Shown one piece after another: positions 8,647-17,334 of a stretch of 64,000 nt of DNA. The position numbers were made by a program, and so were the translations under genes. The notes under the pieces were generated by a model. That model saw only the letters and a program-made list of their open reading frames with translations. It was not told where the DNA came from and did not search any database. How positions within the stretch are numbered: the first letter of the stretch is position 1; every line of letters begins with the position of its first letter. The stretch spans positions 1 through 64,000 of the forward strand of contig JAEWGW010000006.1 of assembly GCA_023388055.1 (NCBI GenBank), read 5' to 3'. This stretch comes from Bacillota bacterium. GTDB lineage: Bacteria; Bacillota; Bacilli; Paenibacillales; NBRC-103111.

Positions 8647-8734
8647 GCGTCACTCCTCTTTCTACCAGTTTCTACTCTATTAAACGGCAGAATGATAGAT
8701 TTGTTGCGCAGGAAAATGTGGAAATTTCTTGTCA

Positions 8735-8775
8735 TCAAAAAAAGCCCCTCATGTCTCTGCGACGTGAAGGGCTTT
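8735..8775 (-). terminator. Terminator of the DUF2653 operon
   Basis: AAAGCCCCTCA (8741-8751) pairs with TGAAGGGCTTT (8765-8775) with one mismatch. On the minus strand it ends in a run of seven T, just downstream of the DUF2653 gene. Confidence 0.75.
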
Positions 8776-8792
8776 GACTTTAGCGAAAAAGT

Positions 8793-9071
8793 TTAAACAG
8801 CGACTCTGGCGATCATTTCCTCCTCAATATCCAGGCTGATCTGGCTGCGGAATACCTGAAGCCCATGCTCCTTGTACAGATATTGCTCAATGGCCTCCAG
8901 AATGGTGGCCTCGATGATGTACTGGCTCCGGCCCATAGCAGTGACCTCCGCGGAATATCCCAGGTCGTCATCATACATCAGCTGCACGTCCACGGCCTCC
9001 GGCCGGATTTGCTTGCGCAAGGCCGTGTTCAGGCAGATGGCATTCATTATGTCCTGTTCATTCAACACCAT
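8793..9071 (-). CDS. DUF2653 (YxcD-like) family protein
   Basis: A 92-residue cytoplasmic protein. It begins MVLNEQDIMNAICLNTA and contains DVQLMYDDDLGYSAEVTAMGR, matching the small YxcD-type family of unknown function. Its ATG lies 4 bases after the TAA of the upstream membrane protein, and the GGAGG ribosome site is inside the last codons of that gene, so the two are translationally coupled. Function unknown. Confidence 0.8.
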   Translation of the reverse strand: MVLNEQDIMNAICLNTALRKQIRPEAVDVQLMYDDDLGYSAEVTAMGRSQYIIEATILEAIEQYLYKEHGLQVFRSQISLDIEEEMIARVAV

Positions 9072-9074
9072 GGA

Positions 9075-9512
9075 TTAGTACCTCCGGTTGCTGTTGCTGT
9101 AGCGTTTTCTCCGGAAGTAGCTGATCAGGCTGCGGACGGCCATGATTACGGCCAGGATGGCGAAGACGTTAACGAACAGGCCCAGCATTTGGCCCAAAAA
9201 GCCCATATTGCCGAACAAACCGCCGAACATCAGACCGGCAATACCTCCCAGGAACAGCCCTCTGGCAAAACCGCCGCCGAAAAAGCTGCGTTTAGGTGTG
9301 GTGGATGCAGCGGTTCCGGGGGCTTTGGCGTTGGTGTCCGGGGTGGTTTTCTTCACGCCCGTATTCGATTTGGGTGCAGGCGCCTTGTAGCTGCCTTTAG
9401 GCGATCTATAGGCTTTGGCATAAGAAGCGGCTTCCGTCTGGACCGGTAACACGGTAGCCGTAACACCGAATACCAAGGATAAGCAAAGGACAAGCTTGAT
9501 GACTTTTTTCAT
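9075..9512 (-). CDS. Secreted or membrane-anchored small protein with glycine-rich membrane region
   Basis: A 145-residue protein: signal peptide (MKKVIKLVLCLSLVFGVTAT, cleavage near TEA-AS), a Lys/Pro/Thr-rich linker to about residue 75, a Gly/Phe-rich hydrophobic block (FFGGGFARGLFLGGIAGLMFGG) and a transmembrane helix (LFVNVFAILAVIMAVRSLI) ending in RRKR and a Ser/Asn/Arg tail. Similar proteins pair with DUF2653 in Bacillus. The Gly-rich block is reminiscent of glycine-zipper or Tim44-adjacent membrane segments. Role unknown; the operon partner suggests a joint envelope function. Confidence 0.75.
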   Translation of the reverse strand: MKKVIKLVLCLSLVFGVTATVLPVQTEAASYAKAYRSPKGSYKAPAPKSNTGVKKTTPDTNAKAPGTAASTTPKRSFFGGGFARGLFLGGIAGLMFGGLFGNMGFLGQMLGLFVNVFAILAVIMAVRSLISYFRRKRYSNSNRRY

Positions 9513-9593
9513 AATGCTGCGAATTCTCCTTTAGAGTTAGTGTGATTTTTAGCACTTTTTTCATTTACTTCATACGGATAGAATGTGATGCGG

Positions 9594-9622
9594 TTTCACT
9601 ATTGATGCACATTTGCTAAAAT
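9594..9622 (+). promoter_or_regulatory. Promoter of the DUF309/two-component operon
   Basis: TTTCAC (9594-9599), a 17-base spacer and TAAAAT (9617-9622) preceded by TGC give an extended -10 promoter. Expected start is near 9630, about 30 bases before the DUF309 ATG. Confidence 0.45.
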
Positions 9623-9657
9623 AAGTGATATTGGTTTATAGACAGGACGGTGACTGG

Positions 9658-10233
9658 ATGGAAATCATTGGTTTTGCTGACGCGTACGTGACATATTTAG
9701 CCCATTTTCATGGAACCAGAGACTATTTTGAATGCCATGAGCTGTTAGAGGAGCATTGGAAAGAAGAGCAGGACCCGCTGTTGAAGGAGGTTTGGCATGG
9801 TCTTATCCAGGTAGCGGTTTCCTTATACCATGAGCGTCGCGGCAATCTGCCGGGTGCCCGGAAGATGCTGGAGCAGGCGGTTATCCACTTGACGAATGTC
9901 AGCCCGGAGCGGGCGGGACTTGATCCGGTAAAGCTGCTGGAGCTGCTGCGCACCCGTTATGACATAATGACGCAGGACTATGGGGCTGATGCGGAAGCCC
10001 GGATCTTCGAGGATATGGCACTGCCTTTTCTAGACGGAGGTCTGCTCCGGGAAGCCATGGATCTGTGCAAAGCATGGGGCTGTGAGTGGGGCAGAAGGAG
10101 TCCCATGAATGAGGATATGCTGGTGCACCGGCATCTTTTAAGGGACCGGTCGGATGTGGTGGCGGAGCGGGAGAGGCAGCTTGCTCTGCGTAAGCAATCC
10201 CCGCAGGACATAACAGAGAGGGATGGCATATGA
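9658..10233 (+). CDS. DUF309 domain protein
   Basis: A 191-residue protein whose N-terminal 95 residues carry the DUF309 helical fold: FECHELLEEHWK, then EVWHGLIQVAVSLYHERRGN with following Gly-Ala, the family hallmark. I start at ATG 9658 (MEIIGFADAY) behind GGACGGTGAC; the 11 extra upstream residues would lack a ribosome site. The C-terminal 90 residues are variable and charged. Its TGA overlaps the ATG of the response regulator (ATGA), so it is the first gene of the two-component operon. Function of DUF309 is unknown. Confidence 0.85.
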   Translation: MEIIGFADAYVTYLAHFHGTRDYFECHELLEEHWKEEQDPLLKEVWHGLIQVAVSLYHERRGNLPGARKMLEQAVIHLTNVSPERAGLDPVKLLELLRTRYDIMTQDYGADAEARIFEDMALPFLDGGLLREAMDLCKAWGCEWGRRSPMNEDMLVHRHLLRDRSDVVAERERQLALRKQSPQDITERDGI

Positions 10234-10958
10234 ACGGTGCAGCGGGTACCAAGGTCCTCATCGTGGATGATGAGCCGAATATTGTGGAAGTGATCCGGCT
10301 GTATGCGGAGCATGTAGGGTATACGCCCATTGTTCTGAACTCCGGCAAGGATGTGGTCAAAACGGTGGAGGAGGAGCGTCCCGATCTGGCGGTGCTCGAT
10401 GTGATGCTGCCGGATATCAGCGGGTTTGATCTCTGCCGCGGGATCCGGGCTTTGCCGGAGCCGCTCAATGAGCTTCCTATTATTATGCTTACGGCCAAGG
10501 GCGAATCCATTGACAAGCTGCGCGGGTTCAATCTGGGTGCGGATGATTATATGGTCAAGCCGTTTGATCCCAACGAGCTGGTGGCGCGGATGAAGGCGAT
10601 TTTGAAGCGGGCCAAAAGCGCGGGTACCCGCAAGGAAACCAAGCAGCCGGAGCGCCGTGTCCTGGAATATCCGGGGCTTCTGGTGGATCTGGAGCAATAT
10701 AAGGTGGCCGTGGATGGAGAGCGGGTAGAGCTTACACCCAAGGAGATTGAGTTGCTGTATTTTATCGCGTCCTCGCCGGGGCGGGTATACACCCGGGAGG
10801 AGCTGCTGGAGCAGGTGTGGAAGTTCGATTTTGCCGGAGGAACCCGTACAGTGGATGCCCATGTGAAAAATATCCGGAAGAAGCTGGGGGTTGGTCCGGC
10901 CTGGACCATCCAGACCTTATGGGGGATCGGCTATTCCTTTGAGGTGGAACGGACATGA
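10230..10958 (+). CDS. OmpR/PhoB-family response regulator
   Basis: A 242-residue regulator. The receiver domain has the acidic pair Asp13/Asp14, the phospho-acceptor Asp57 in LAVLDVMLPD, Thr in MLTAKG and the conserved Lys in MVKPFDPNEL. The C-terminal winged helix (from about 145) has LTPKEIELLYFIASSPGRVYTREELLEQVW and ends GIGYSFEV, as in PhoB-type trans_reg_C domains. Overlaps both neighbours by ATGA, so it is cotranslated with the DUF309 protein and the sensor kinase. A target may be the exporter operon starting at 12908 (inference from position). Confidence 0.95.
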   Translation: MNGAAGTKVLIVDDEPNIVEVIRLYAEHVGYTPIVLNSGKDVVKTVEEERPDLAVLDVMLPDISGFDLCRGIRALPEPLNELPIIMLTAKGESIDKLRGFNLGADDYMVKPFDPNELVARMKAILKRAKSAGTRKETKQPERRVLEYPGLLVDLEQYKVAVDGERVELTPKEIELLYFIASSPGRVYTREELLEQVWKFDFAGGTRTVDAHVKNIRKKLGVGPAWTIQTLWGIGYSFEVERT

Positions 10959-12436
10959 TCCGAAAGCTCAGGCAGAGTCTTTATCTGAAGCTGTTTTTCT
11001 CCTTCCTGGCCACATGTATTCTGTTTTTTCTGGCGTTGGCGGTGTTTTGGAGCAATTATTTTTCGGAGCTGTTCTATAAGGATAAGAAGCAGCTTCTGGT
11101 GGACCGTTCGGCGGATCTGATGCAGGTGGCCAAAAGCTACCAGGACGGCAGCTTTTACAGCCGGGAGCTGCGGATTTCCATGCGGCTGATCTCCCGCAGC
11201 TTTAACGGCCAGATCTGGATTATGGATCAGGCCGGCACGATCATTTACAGCACCGATCCCTCCGGGGAGGGGCAGGCCCTGCCCAAATCTTTGCAAAGCG
11301 CCTTCAGCAAGGCCTTAAGCAATAACCGGGATTTCTTCGTGGAGCATCTGCCGGTAGGTCCCCCCGGCAGGCCGGATGGGCCTAACGGTGCCACTCAGCG
11401 AAAGGGCAACTTTCTCATCTATTACATGCCTCTGCAGCTGAACGGGCAGTCGACGGTGGCTTTTTTCCATACGCCGGTGGAGGATATCACGGATGTAGTG
11501 AATGCGGTCCGCTGGAATATCTGGGTGCCGCTGATTTTTTGCCTGATTGCCGTAGGTCTGATTCTGTATATTATCAGCCGTAAGCTGGCGCGGCCGCTTC
11601 AGGAGATGAACCGGGCCACCCTTGCGGTGACGGAACGGAATTTCAACATCCGGATTCCGGAGGGGTCAGATGACGAAATCGGTCAGGTGGCAAAAAGCTT
11701 CAACATTATGATTGAGGAAATGGAGCGTTGGGAGGATTCCCGGCAGGATTTCCTGGCCAATGTTTCTCATGAGCTCCGTTCTCCGCTGACGGCGCTGCGG
11801 GGGATGATTATGGCCATGAAGGATAATGTGATTCCGCCGGACAAACATGCGCGGTACCTGGACATCTGCGATATGGAGGTGCAGCGGCTGGGCCGTCTGG
11901 TGGATGAGCTGCTTGATCTGGCCCGGATCCAGAACGGCACGGATATTTACCGCTTCGAGCCTGTACAAGTTGTGAAGAAAACCCGTGAGGTGCTGGAGTT
12001 GATCACTCCTACGATTAAAGCCAAAGGTCTGCTGCTGGAGGTGAAGGAGCCCGAAGCGGAGGAGGAGCGCCAGGCGCTGGTTAAGCTGGACCCGGACCGG
12101 TATGCCCAGATTCTCAACAATCTGCTGCACAATGCCATCAAGTTTACGCCGGAAGGCAAGCGCATTACGGTGAGCATGTTTGCTGCTAACGGCCGGTTCG
12201 AGGTCAGCGTAGCCGATACGGGCAAAGGTATGACCGAGGAGGAGGTCAAGCGGATCTGGGAACGCTTCTACAAGGCCGATCCTTCCCGCGCAGGCAAGGA
12301 TGGCGGCGGGACCGGCTTGGGTTTGACCATTGCCAAACATCTGATCAGCGGCATGGACGGCCATATCGGGGTAACCAGTACCCCTGGACAAGGAACGATT
12401 TTCACAATTCATTTTCCGTTGGCTGGTATGGCTTAA
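10955..12436 (+). CDS. Sensor histidine kinase with extracellular domain and HAMP
   Basis: A 493-residue membrane kinase. Two transmembrane helices (about 10-32 and 187-208) flank an extracellular sensor region that contains a Pro/Gly-rich loop near residues 133-145. A HAMP linker follows, then the HisKA motif FLANVSHELRSPLTALRG with His272, and a HATPase domain with the N box NNLLHNAIKFTPEG, VADTGKGM and GGTGLGLTIAKHL. Cognate of the overlapping response regulator. Signal unknown; the downstream MacAB-like pump suggests envelope or drug stress. Confidence 0.95.
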   Translation: MIRKLRQSLYLKLFFSFLATCILFFLALAVFWSNYFSELFYKDKKQLLVDRSADLMQVAKSYQDGSFYSRELRISMRLISRSFNGQIWIMDQAGTIIYSTDPSGEGQALPKSLQSAFSKALSNNRDFFVEHLPVGPPGRPDGPNGATQRKGNFLIYYMPLQLNGQSTVAFFHTPVEDITDVVNAVRWNIWVPLIFCLIAVGLILYIISRKLARPLQEMNRATLAVTERNFNIRIPEGSDDEIGQVAKSFNIMIEEMERWEDSRQDFLANVSHELRSPLTALRGMIMAMKDNVIPPDKHARYLDICDMEVQRLGRLVDELLDLARIQNGTDIYRFEPVQVVKKTREVLELITPTIKAKGLLLEVKEPEAEEERQALVKLDPDRYAQILNNLLHNAIKFTPEGKRITVSMFAANGRFEVSVADTGKGMTEEEVKRIWERFYKADPSRAGKDGGGTGLGLTIAKHLISGMDGHIGVTSTPGQGTIFTIHFPLAGMA

Positions 12437-12468
12437 CCCGGGTACCCCCGTTTTCTGCCAAGTGTGAT

Positions 12469-12656
12469 TCTAACGGCGGTGACAGACGCTATTTCGGCAA
12501 AAACCCTACTTTTGAAAATCTAACGGCGGCCAGCGACGCTATTTGGATCAAACAACCTGTAATTAGCTAGTTTTGAGCACAATAGCGTCCTCAGCTTCCG
12601 TTAGGTTTTTAGATCCCTTGTTTTGGAGCGAATAAGGGCTTCCACTTCCGTTAGAA
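12469..12656. repeat. Four-copy intergenic palindromic repeat block
   Basis: Four copies of a 24-27 base unit with the form CTAACGG-(about 10)-CGCTATT. Two are on the plus strand (12469-12495 and 12528-12546) and two are inverted (12581-12604 and 12631-12656; the last has CCTTATT in place of CGCTATT). Because the first pair and the second pair face each other, the whole block could fold into a long hairpin. It lies after the histidine kinase stop, in a gene-free stretch of about 470 bases (12437-12907). A related core (AATAGCG...CGCTATT) is present at 54260-54286. Confidence 0.75.
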
Positions 12657-12798
12657 TCGTCATCCAGACTCTGGTAAGACGGATAGCCCGATATAGTCTC
12701 CTTAGAATGACACTGCCCACCACTTGCTGCTTCTCCTCAATTCCATCATTTCACATCTTTTTTACAAATCATGCATACCTGCTTCAAAGTTGTCCGCT

Positions 12799-12827
12799 AT
12801 CCTGACGGTATCGTCAGGATTTTTTTT
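12799..12827 (+). terminator. Strong intrinsic terminator, far from any upstream stop codon
   Basis: ATCCTGACG (12799-12807) and CGTCAGGAT (12812-12820) form a perfect 9-bp stem with a GTAT loop and a run of eight T. It is more than 360 bases after the kinase gene, so it ends a long 3' untranslated region, an unseen small RNA, or a leader of the next operon. Confidence 0.85.
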
Positions 12828-12830
12828 GTG

Positions 12831-12855
12831 AAAAAACGCTGTTCGGCGTATTTTT
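12831..12855 (+). terminator. Possible second tandem terminator
   Basis: AAAAAACGC (12831-12839) and GCGTATTTTT (12846-12855) form a short hairpin with one bulged A, directly after the strong terminator and about 50 bases before the lipoprotein start. Confidence 0.35.
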
Positions 12856-12907
12856 CATTCGGAGGAGTTTGTTTTGGGTTGAACATGGAGGAGAGGAGGA
12901 CTTCATT

Positions 12908-13555
12908 GTGCGCAGGAAAAGCTACATAGTCCTTCTTTTTTTGGCGGTCTGCGGTCTCCTTGCTGCCGCCGGCTGCTTAAGCCGGTTGGAGCCCCGCACG
13001 GCGGCCCCGTCCATATCTCCATCCGTTAGCCCGGCAGGAACCCCGGCGCCGTCTGCGACGCTGGAGCCGATTCAGAGCCTGCCGGAAGCGGATATGGTCC
13101 AATTCTTTCATTTCCTGCTGGAGATGGACGACAAACCGAAAACAACCCTGACCAAAATGCAAGCGGAGGCGGTGCTGCCACTAGTCAGACAGAATGTGGA
13201 AAAAGGAACCATGGACGAGGAAGACAAAAAGGCGATTTTGCACATCTTTGGGGAAGAGCAAATGACCTTTTACACGGTTTGGAGCAACCGGTGGGATGAT
13301 CCCGGAAGAGGCAAACCGCCGGATAACCGCAGGGACGGTGGTCTTACGGATGAGGAGTGGCAGCGCTGGAAGCAGGATTGGATGCACCGGACGGATCAGG
13401 AGCATCCCGAGCATCCGGGAACGGACCCTTCCGGTCCAACCGGCATTACCATGTCCCCGGGTCCGGATGGATCGGGTCCCGGAGCGTGGGCCGCAGGGGA
13501 AAAGAATGTGGAGCAGCTGCTTCTGGAGCGGCTGGAACAGAAAATTCAGCTTTGA
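12908..13555 (+). CDS. Lipoprotein of the MacAB-like exporter operon
   Basis: A 215-residue predicted lipoprotein. I use the GTG start reading VRRKSYIVLLFLAV, placed 8 bases after AGGAGG. The signal ends in a lipobox LLAAAGC, followed by a Pro/Ser-rich linker (SPSVSPAGTPAPSAT). A helical segment (TKMQAEAVLPLVRQNVEKGTMDEEDKKAILHIFGEEQ) looks like a small regulatory or adaptor domain, then a Pro/Gly/Asp-rich tail. No family recognised. It is 45 bases upstream of the adaptor protein and surely in the same operon; it probably sits outside the membrane near the pump. Confidence 0.75.
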   Translation: MRRKSYIVLLFLAVCGLLAAAGCLSRLEPRTAAPSISPSVSPAGTPAPSATLEPIQSLPEADMVQFFHFLLEMDDKPKTTLTKMQAEAVLPLVRQNVEKGTMDEEDKKAILHIFGEEQMTFYTVWSNRWDDPGRGKPPDNRRDGGLTDEEWQRWKQDWMHRTDQEHPEHPGTDPSGPTGITMSPGPDGSGPGAWAAGEKNVEQLLLERLEQKIQL

Positions 13556-13600
13556 CAGTTGGACAAAACGGATAATCGTGTTGGTTTAGGAGGCGGAAGG

Positions 13601-15373
13601 ATGAATTGGCTAAAACGGAATAAACGATGGCTGCTCATGGCACTGGTTGTGGTGGTCTGCGGAGGCGGAACATGGCTGTACCTGGGTCAGCGTGAGGCAT
13701 CGGGAAGCAGCAAGGATACGGAGCTGACGGCTAAGGTCACCAAAGGGGATATCCGGTCCTCGGTAACGGGCACGTCCCAGCTTCAGCCCAAGGAAACCAA
13801 AACCATTCAGGCTCCTGCCGAAGCAGTCATCAGTAAAATTAATTTGACCCGCAATATGGATGTCAAGAAGGATGACGTCCTGGTGGAGCTGACCAGCGCT
13901 ACCTTGAGCAATAACATGACCAAGGCGCAAGCCAGCTTGGCTACCTTAGAAGCCAATTTGAATGATGTTACGGAGCAAATGAACGCCCTGACGACTGTAT
14001 CTCCCATCAGTGGTGTGATTACGCTCGCCAATGGATTGGATGCCGGGGTGGAGCTCAACCGCAAGGCCAAAATCGGCACGGTCTCTGACAATACCAAGCT
14101 GGTAGTGACGCTGCCCTTTTTGATGGAGGATGCCCAGCAGTTTCAAGCCGGAGAATCCGTAGAGCTGACTATCGACAGCTTCATGATGACCAAAACCGGT
14201 AAGGTCACCAACATTGGCAAGGATCCTAAGCCGGATCTGAAGGGCAACCGCCTGCTGGATGTGGAAATTACGGTAGAGAACGATGCTACCATGGACGCGG
14301 GACTGAAGGTGACCGGCAAGCTTACGACTGCCACAGGCACCGCAGAATCGCGTAAGGAAGGCACATTGGCTTACAGCCAAACGGTAAATATTCTGGCCGG
14401 AGTGGCAGGAACCGTCGAGCAGCTGAATGTGAAAACCGGTGATTATGTGCAGAAGGGCCAGCTCCTTGTGGTTATTGCCAATCCGGATATCAACAACGAC
14501 TATTTGACCAAAAAAACTAACTATGACCAGCAGCAGCTGACCATTGACACTCTGCAGGAGCAACTGGATGCCTTGACCATTAAGGCTCCCTTCGACGGTG
14601 TGTTCTCCACCGACTTTGTCAATCAGCGAACCAACATCCTGACCACGCTGGTGCCGGGAACCAAGGTAACCAGCGCGACCCAGTTCGGCGGTGTGGCCAG
14701 TATGGAAACCATGACCCTTGCCATTCAGGTGGATGAGCTGGATCTGCCGAATATTAAGGTTGGCATGCAGGTGGATGTGAAGGTGGATTCCATCAAGAAC
14801 AAAACCTACAAGGGTGAAGTGACCCAGGTATCCACTGTCGGCACGACGACGAATGGCGTTACATACTATGATGCGGTGGTCACTGTGTCCAAGCCTGAGG
14901 GGCTCAAATACGGCATGACTGCCACCGGTGAAATTCTGATCCAAAACAAACAAGGCATTCTGATGATTCCTCTGGAAGCCCTGCAAAGCCGGGCAGGCAA
15001 ATATTACGTGAAAATCAAAAACGAGGACGGCACCTACGAGGAACAGCATGAGATTAAAATCGGCATCCGCAATAAAACCAATGTGGAGGTTACAAATGGT
15101 GTAAGTGAAGGCCAGACCGTTGTGATCCCCATCCAAACCAAAACTCAAAGCATGAGCGCCGATGAAATCCAGAAGCTGCGCCAGCAATTCCAGCAGGGCG
15201 GTCAAAACGGCCAGGGGATGCAAATCGATCCGGCTATGATGCAGCAGTTCCAGGAACGGATGCAGCAGGGCGGCGGTGGCGGCGGTACACGGCAAGGCGG
15301 CACTACCGGTGGCGGAGGAGCCGGAGGCGGTGCTGGAGCAGGTGCAGGCGCCGGGGGCGGTGGTCAGCGTTGA
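13601..15373 (+). CDS. MacA/YknX-like membrane fusion (adaptor) protein
   Basis: A 590-residue HlyD/RND-type periplasmic adaptor homologue. ATG 13601 is behind GGAGG. One N-terminal transmembrane helix (about 8-28) is followed by lipoyl-like half motifs (KGDIRSSVTGTSQLQP; IKAPFDGVF), a short helical hairpin, and beta-barrel segments. Unusually there seem to be two hairpin/lipoyl units: one near residues 60-150 and a second from about 265 to 350 (VEQLNVKTGDYVQKGQLL). The C-terminus is a long Gln- then Gly-rich tail (GGGGGGTRQGG...) of about 60 residues. Its TGA overlaps the TTG start of the ATPase gene. Partner of a tripartite-like MacB export system (antimicrobial or peptide efflux). Confidence 0.88.
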   Translation: MNWLKRNKRWLLMALVVVVCGGGTWLYLGQREASGSSKDTELTAKVTKGDIRSSVTGTSQLQPKETKTIQAPAEAVISKINLTRNMDVKKDDVLVELTSATLSNNMTKAQASLATLEANLNDVTEQMNALTTVSPISGVITLANGLDAGVELNRKAKIGTVSDNTKLVVTLPFLMEDAQQFQAGESVELTIDSFMMTKTGKVTNIGKDPKPDLKGNRLLDVEITVENDATMDAGLKVTGKLTTATGTAESRKEGTLAYSQTVNILAGVAGTVEQLNVKTGDYVQKGQLLVVIANPDINNDYLTKKTNYDQQQLTIDTLQEQLDALTIKAPFDGVFSTDFVNQRTNILTTLVPGTKVTSATQFGGVASMETMTLAIQVDELDLPNIKVGMQVDVKVDSIKNKTYKGEVTQVSTVGTTTNGVTYYDAVVTVSKPEGLKYGMTATGEILIQNKQGILMIPLEALQSRAGKYYVKIKNEDGTYEEQHEIKIGIRNKTNVEVTNGVSEGQTVVIPIQTKTQSMSADEIQKLRQQFQQGGQNGQGMQIDPAMMQQFQERMQQGGGGGGTRQGGTTGGGGAGGGAGAGAGAGGGGQR

Positions 15374-16107
15374 GCGGCAAACCCAATATTATTGAGCTGA
15401 CCAATATCGTCAAGACCTATACCCGTGGAGCAGAGGAGCTCCATGTATTGAAGGGAATTACCCTTCATGTGCAGGACGGTGATTTTGTTGCCATTATCGG
15501 ACCCAGCGGTTCAGGAAAATCTACCTTGATGAATACCATCGGACTTCTGGATGTGCCTACCTCGGGAAGTTACGTGCTGGATGGGGTGAATACCCTGGGA
15601 CTCTCCGACAACAAAATGGCTGAGCTGCGCAATCACAAAATTGGTTTTATCTTTCAGCAGTTTAATCTGCTCCCCCGGCTGACTGCATTGGAGAATGTGG
15701 AGCTTCCCCTGATTTATTCCGGTATGTCCCGTGCAGAGCGCCGGGAGAGCGCATTGGACATGCTGGATAGCCTGGGGATGAAAAGCCGTGCCGGACACAG
15801 ACCCAGCGAGCTGTCCGGCGGCCAGCAGCAGCGGGTTGCTATTGCCAGGGCGCTTGTGTCCAAACCCTCTCTGCTTTTGGCAGATGAGCCTACGGGTGCC
15901 CTGGATTCCAAAACGGGTAAGGAAGTGCTGGAGCTAATGCTGGAATTGAATAAACGGGGCAATACCATTGTTCTGATCACCCATGATCCCGGGATCGCCG
16001 AACATGCCAGCCGTGTGGTGGCCATCCGGGACGGCGAGCTGACCAGCGACCACCGCAATGATGGCGTTCGGAAGGAAGCCCAGCGGGATGAGGCGGTGTT
16101 GAAATGA
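15370..16107 (+). CDS. MacB/LolD/YknY-type ABC transporter ATP-binding protein
   Basis: A 245-residue ATPase with Walker A GPSGSGKST, Q loop FIFQQFNLLPRLTALENVELPL, signature LSGGQQQRVAIARAL, Walker B LLLADEPTGALD and H loop VLITHDPGIA. The LPRLTA...LPL...YSG pattern is typical of the LolD/MacB/FtsE-like o228 family. TTG start overlaps the adaptor stop, and its TGA overlaps the permease ATG, so all three exporter genes are translationally coupled. Confidence 0.95.
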   Translation: MSGKPNIIELTNIVKTYTRGAEELHVLKGITLHVQDGDFVAIIGPSGSGKSTLMNTIGLLDVPTSGSYVLDGVNTLGLSDNKMAELRNHKIGFIFQQFNLLPRLTALENVELPLIYSGMSRAERRESALDMLDSLGMKSRAGHRPSELSGGQQQRVAIARALVSKPSLLLADEPTGALDSKTGKEVLELMLELNKRGNTIVLITHDPGIAEHASRVVAIRDGELTSDHRNDGVRKEAQRDEAVLK

Positions 16108-17282
16108 AAATATGGGAATTAGTCCGTATGGCGCTGCGCACCGTGATCTCCAATCCTATGCGCTCCATCCTGACCATGCTGGGGGTTATCATCGGCGTAG
16201 GTTCAGTAGTTGCTTTGGTTGCTATCGGTCAAGGCTCCACCGCCAAGGTTTCCGATGAAATCTCGGGCTTGGGGACGAATCTTCTGGTTGTGAATGTCCA
16301 GAATACCGGCCGGGCAACCCAACTGAATTATGAAGAGCTGATGCAATTGGAACAGTTTCCGGAATTTAACTGGGTGGCGCCAACCATCAGTAAGGGCAGC
16401 TCCAATGTGAAATATGACCGGACCAAAGCCTCCTATTCGGTAATCGGAACCAATGACCGGTATGGCAGCATGAACAAGGTAACCATGGCCTCCGGCCGGT
16501 TTATTGCGGAGCCGGACCTGGAATTTCGTAACAATGTGGTGGTGCTGGGCAGCGATGTGGCCAAAACCTTCTTCGGCTTTTTGGACCCGATAGGCCAAGA
16601 GGTCAATATTGACGGTGTGGTATTTTCGGTAATCGGCGTTATGGAGCAGAAGGGCAAGAACATCAATAATACCTCCATCGATACTACGGTCATCATGCCT
16701 CTGACCACCGCACAGCGCCAATTTAAGCTGGGAAGTCTGCGTACCACTTATGTGGAGGCGGCGTCCAAGGATGATGTAGCCACAGCGGAGCAAACACTGA
16801 AGGATTATTTATATTACAAATTTAAATCCGACAGCGGTTACGAAATTCTGAACCAGAATGAAATGATGAAAACCCAGGAGGCCATTGCGGCGCAAATGTC
16901 GTATATGCTGGCCGGGATAGCCGCGATTTCCCTTTTGGTTGGGGGGATTGGCATTATGAATATTATGCTGGTTACGGTTAGCGAACGTACCCGGGAGATC
17001 GGGATCCGCAAGTCTATCGGAGCGAAGAGAAGAAATATTCTGTTCCAGTTTTTGGTGGAATCCATTGTGCTCAGCGGTCTGGGCGGTCTGATCGGTCTGC
17101 TGGTCGGTATTGGAATCTCCTACGGGATCGAATATTTCAACAGCTCCATGCCAACCCAGGTTTCCCTGTGGGTGAGCCTGGCGGCTTTTCTGTTCAGCGT
17201 ATTGGTCGGAGTGTTATTCGGTTTGTATCCGGCCAACAAAGCCTCCAAATTACGGCCCATTGATGCCCTTCGTTTTGATTAA
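16104..17282 (+). CDS. MacB/YknZ-type ABC transporter permease (FtsX family)
   Basis: A 392-residue permease. The first transmembrane helix (SILTMLGVIIGVGSVVALVAIG) is followed by a large extracellular MacB_PCD-like domain (about 45-245), and three C-terminal helices of the FtsX domain, with the hallmark EIGIRKSIGAKRRNILFQFLVESI and a terminal YPANKASKLRPIDALRFD. It couples ATP hydrolysis by the preceding ATPase to extracellular mechanical work or efflux with the MacA-like adaptor. Start ATG overlaps the ATPase stop. Confidence 0.95.
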   Translation: MKIWELVRMALRTVISNPMRSILTMLGVIIGVGSVVALVAIGQGSTAKVSDEISGLGTNLLVVNVQNTGRATQLNYEELMQLEQFPEFNWVAPTISKGSSNVKYDRTKASYSVIGTNDRYGSMNKVTMASGRFIAEPDLEFRNNVVVLGSDVAKTFFGFLDPIGQEVNIDGVVFSVIGVMEQKGKNINNTSIDTTVIMPLTTAQRQFKLGSLRTTYVEAASKDDVATAEQTLKDYLYYKFKSDSGYEILNQNEMMKTQEAIAAQMSYMLAGIAAISLLVGGIGIMNIMLVTVSERTREIGIRKSIGAKRRNILFQFLVESIVLSGLGGLIGLLVGIGISYGIEYFNSSMPTQVSLWVSLAAFLFSVLVGVLFGLYPANKASKLRPIDALRFD

Positions 17283-17334
17283 TACCAAATCTAACAGACT
17301 GACTTGAAAGCAAGCTTACAGGAGGTAGAACCCT

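Noticed and set aside
12469..12656. CRISPR-like array
   Set aside because: Units are in both orientations, imperfect, and lack uniform spacers; no cas genes nearby.
12771..12929. 52-codon frame running through the terminator into the exporter lipoprotein gene, a possible leader peptide
   Set aside because: No ribosome binding site before its ATG, and it overlaps the well-supported GTG start of the lipoprotein in another frame.
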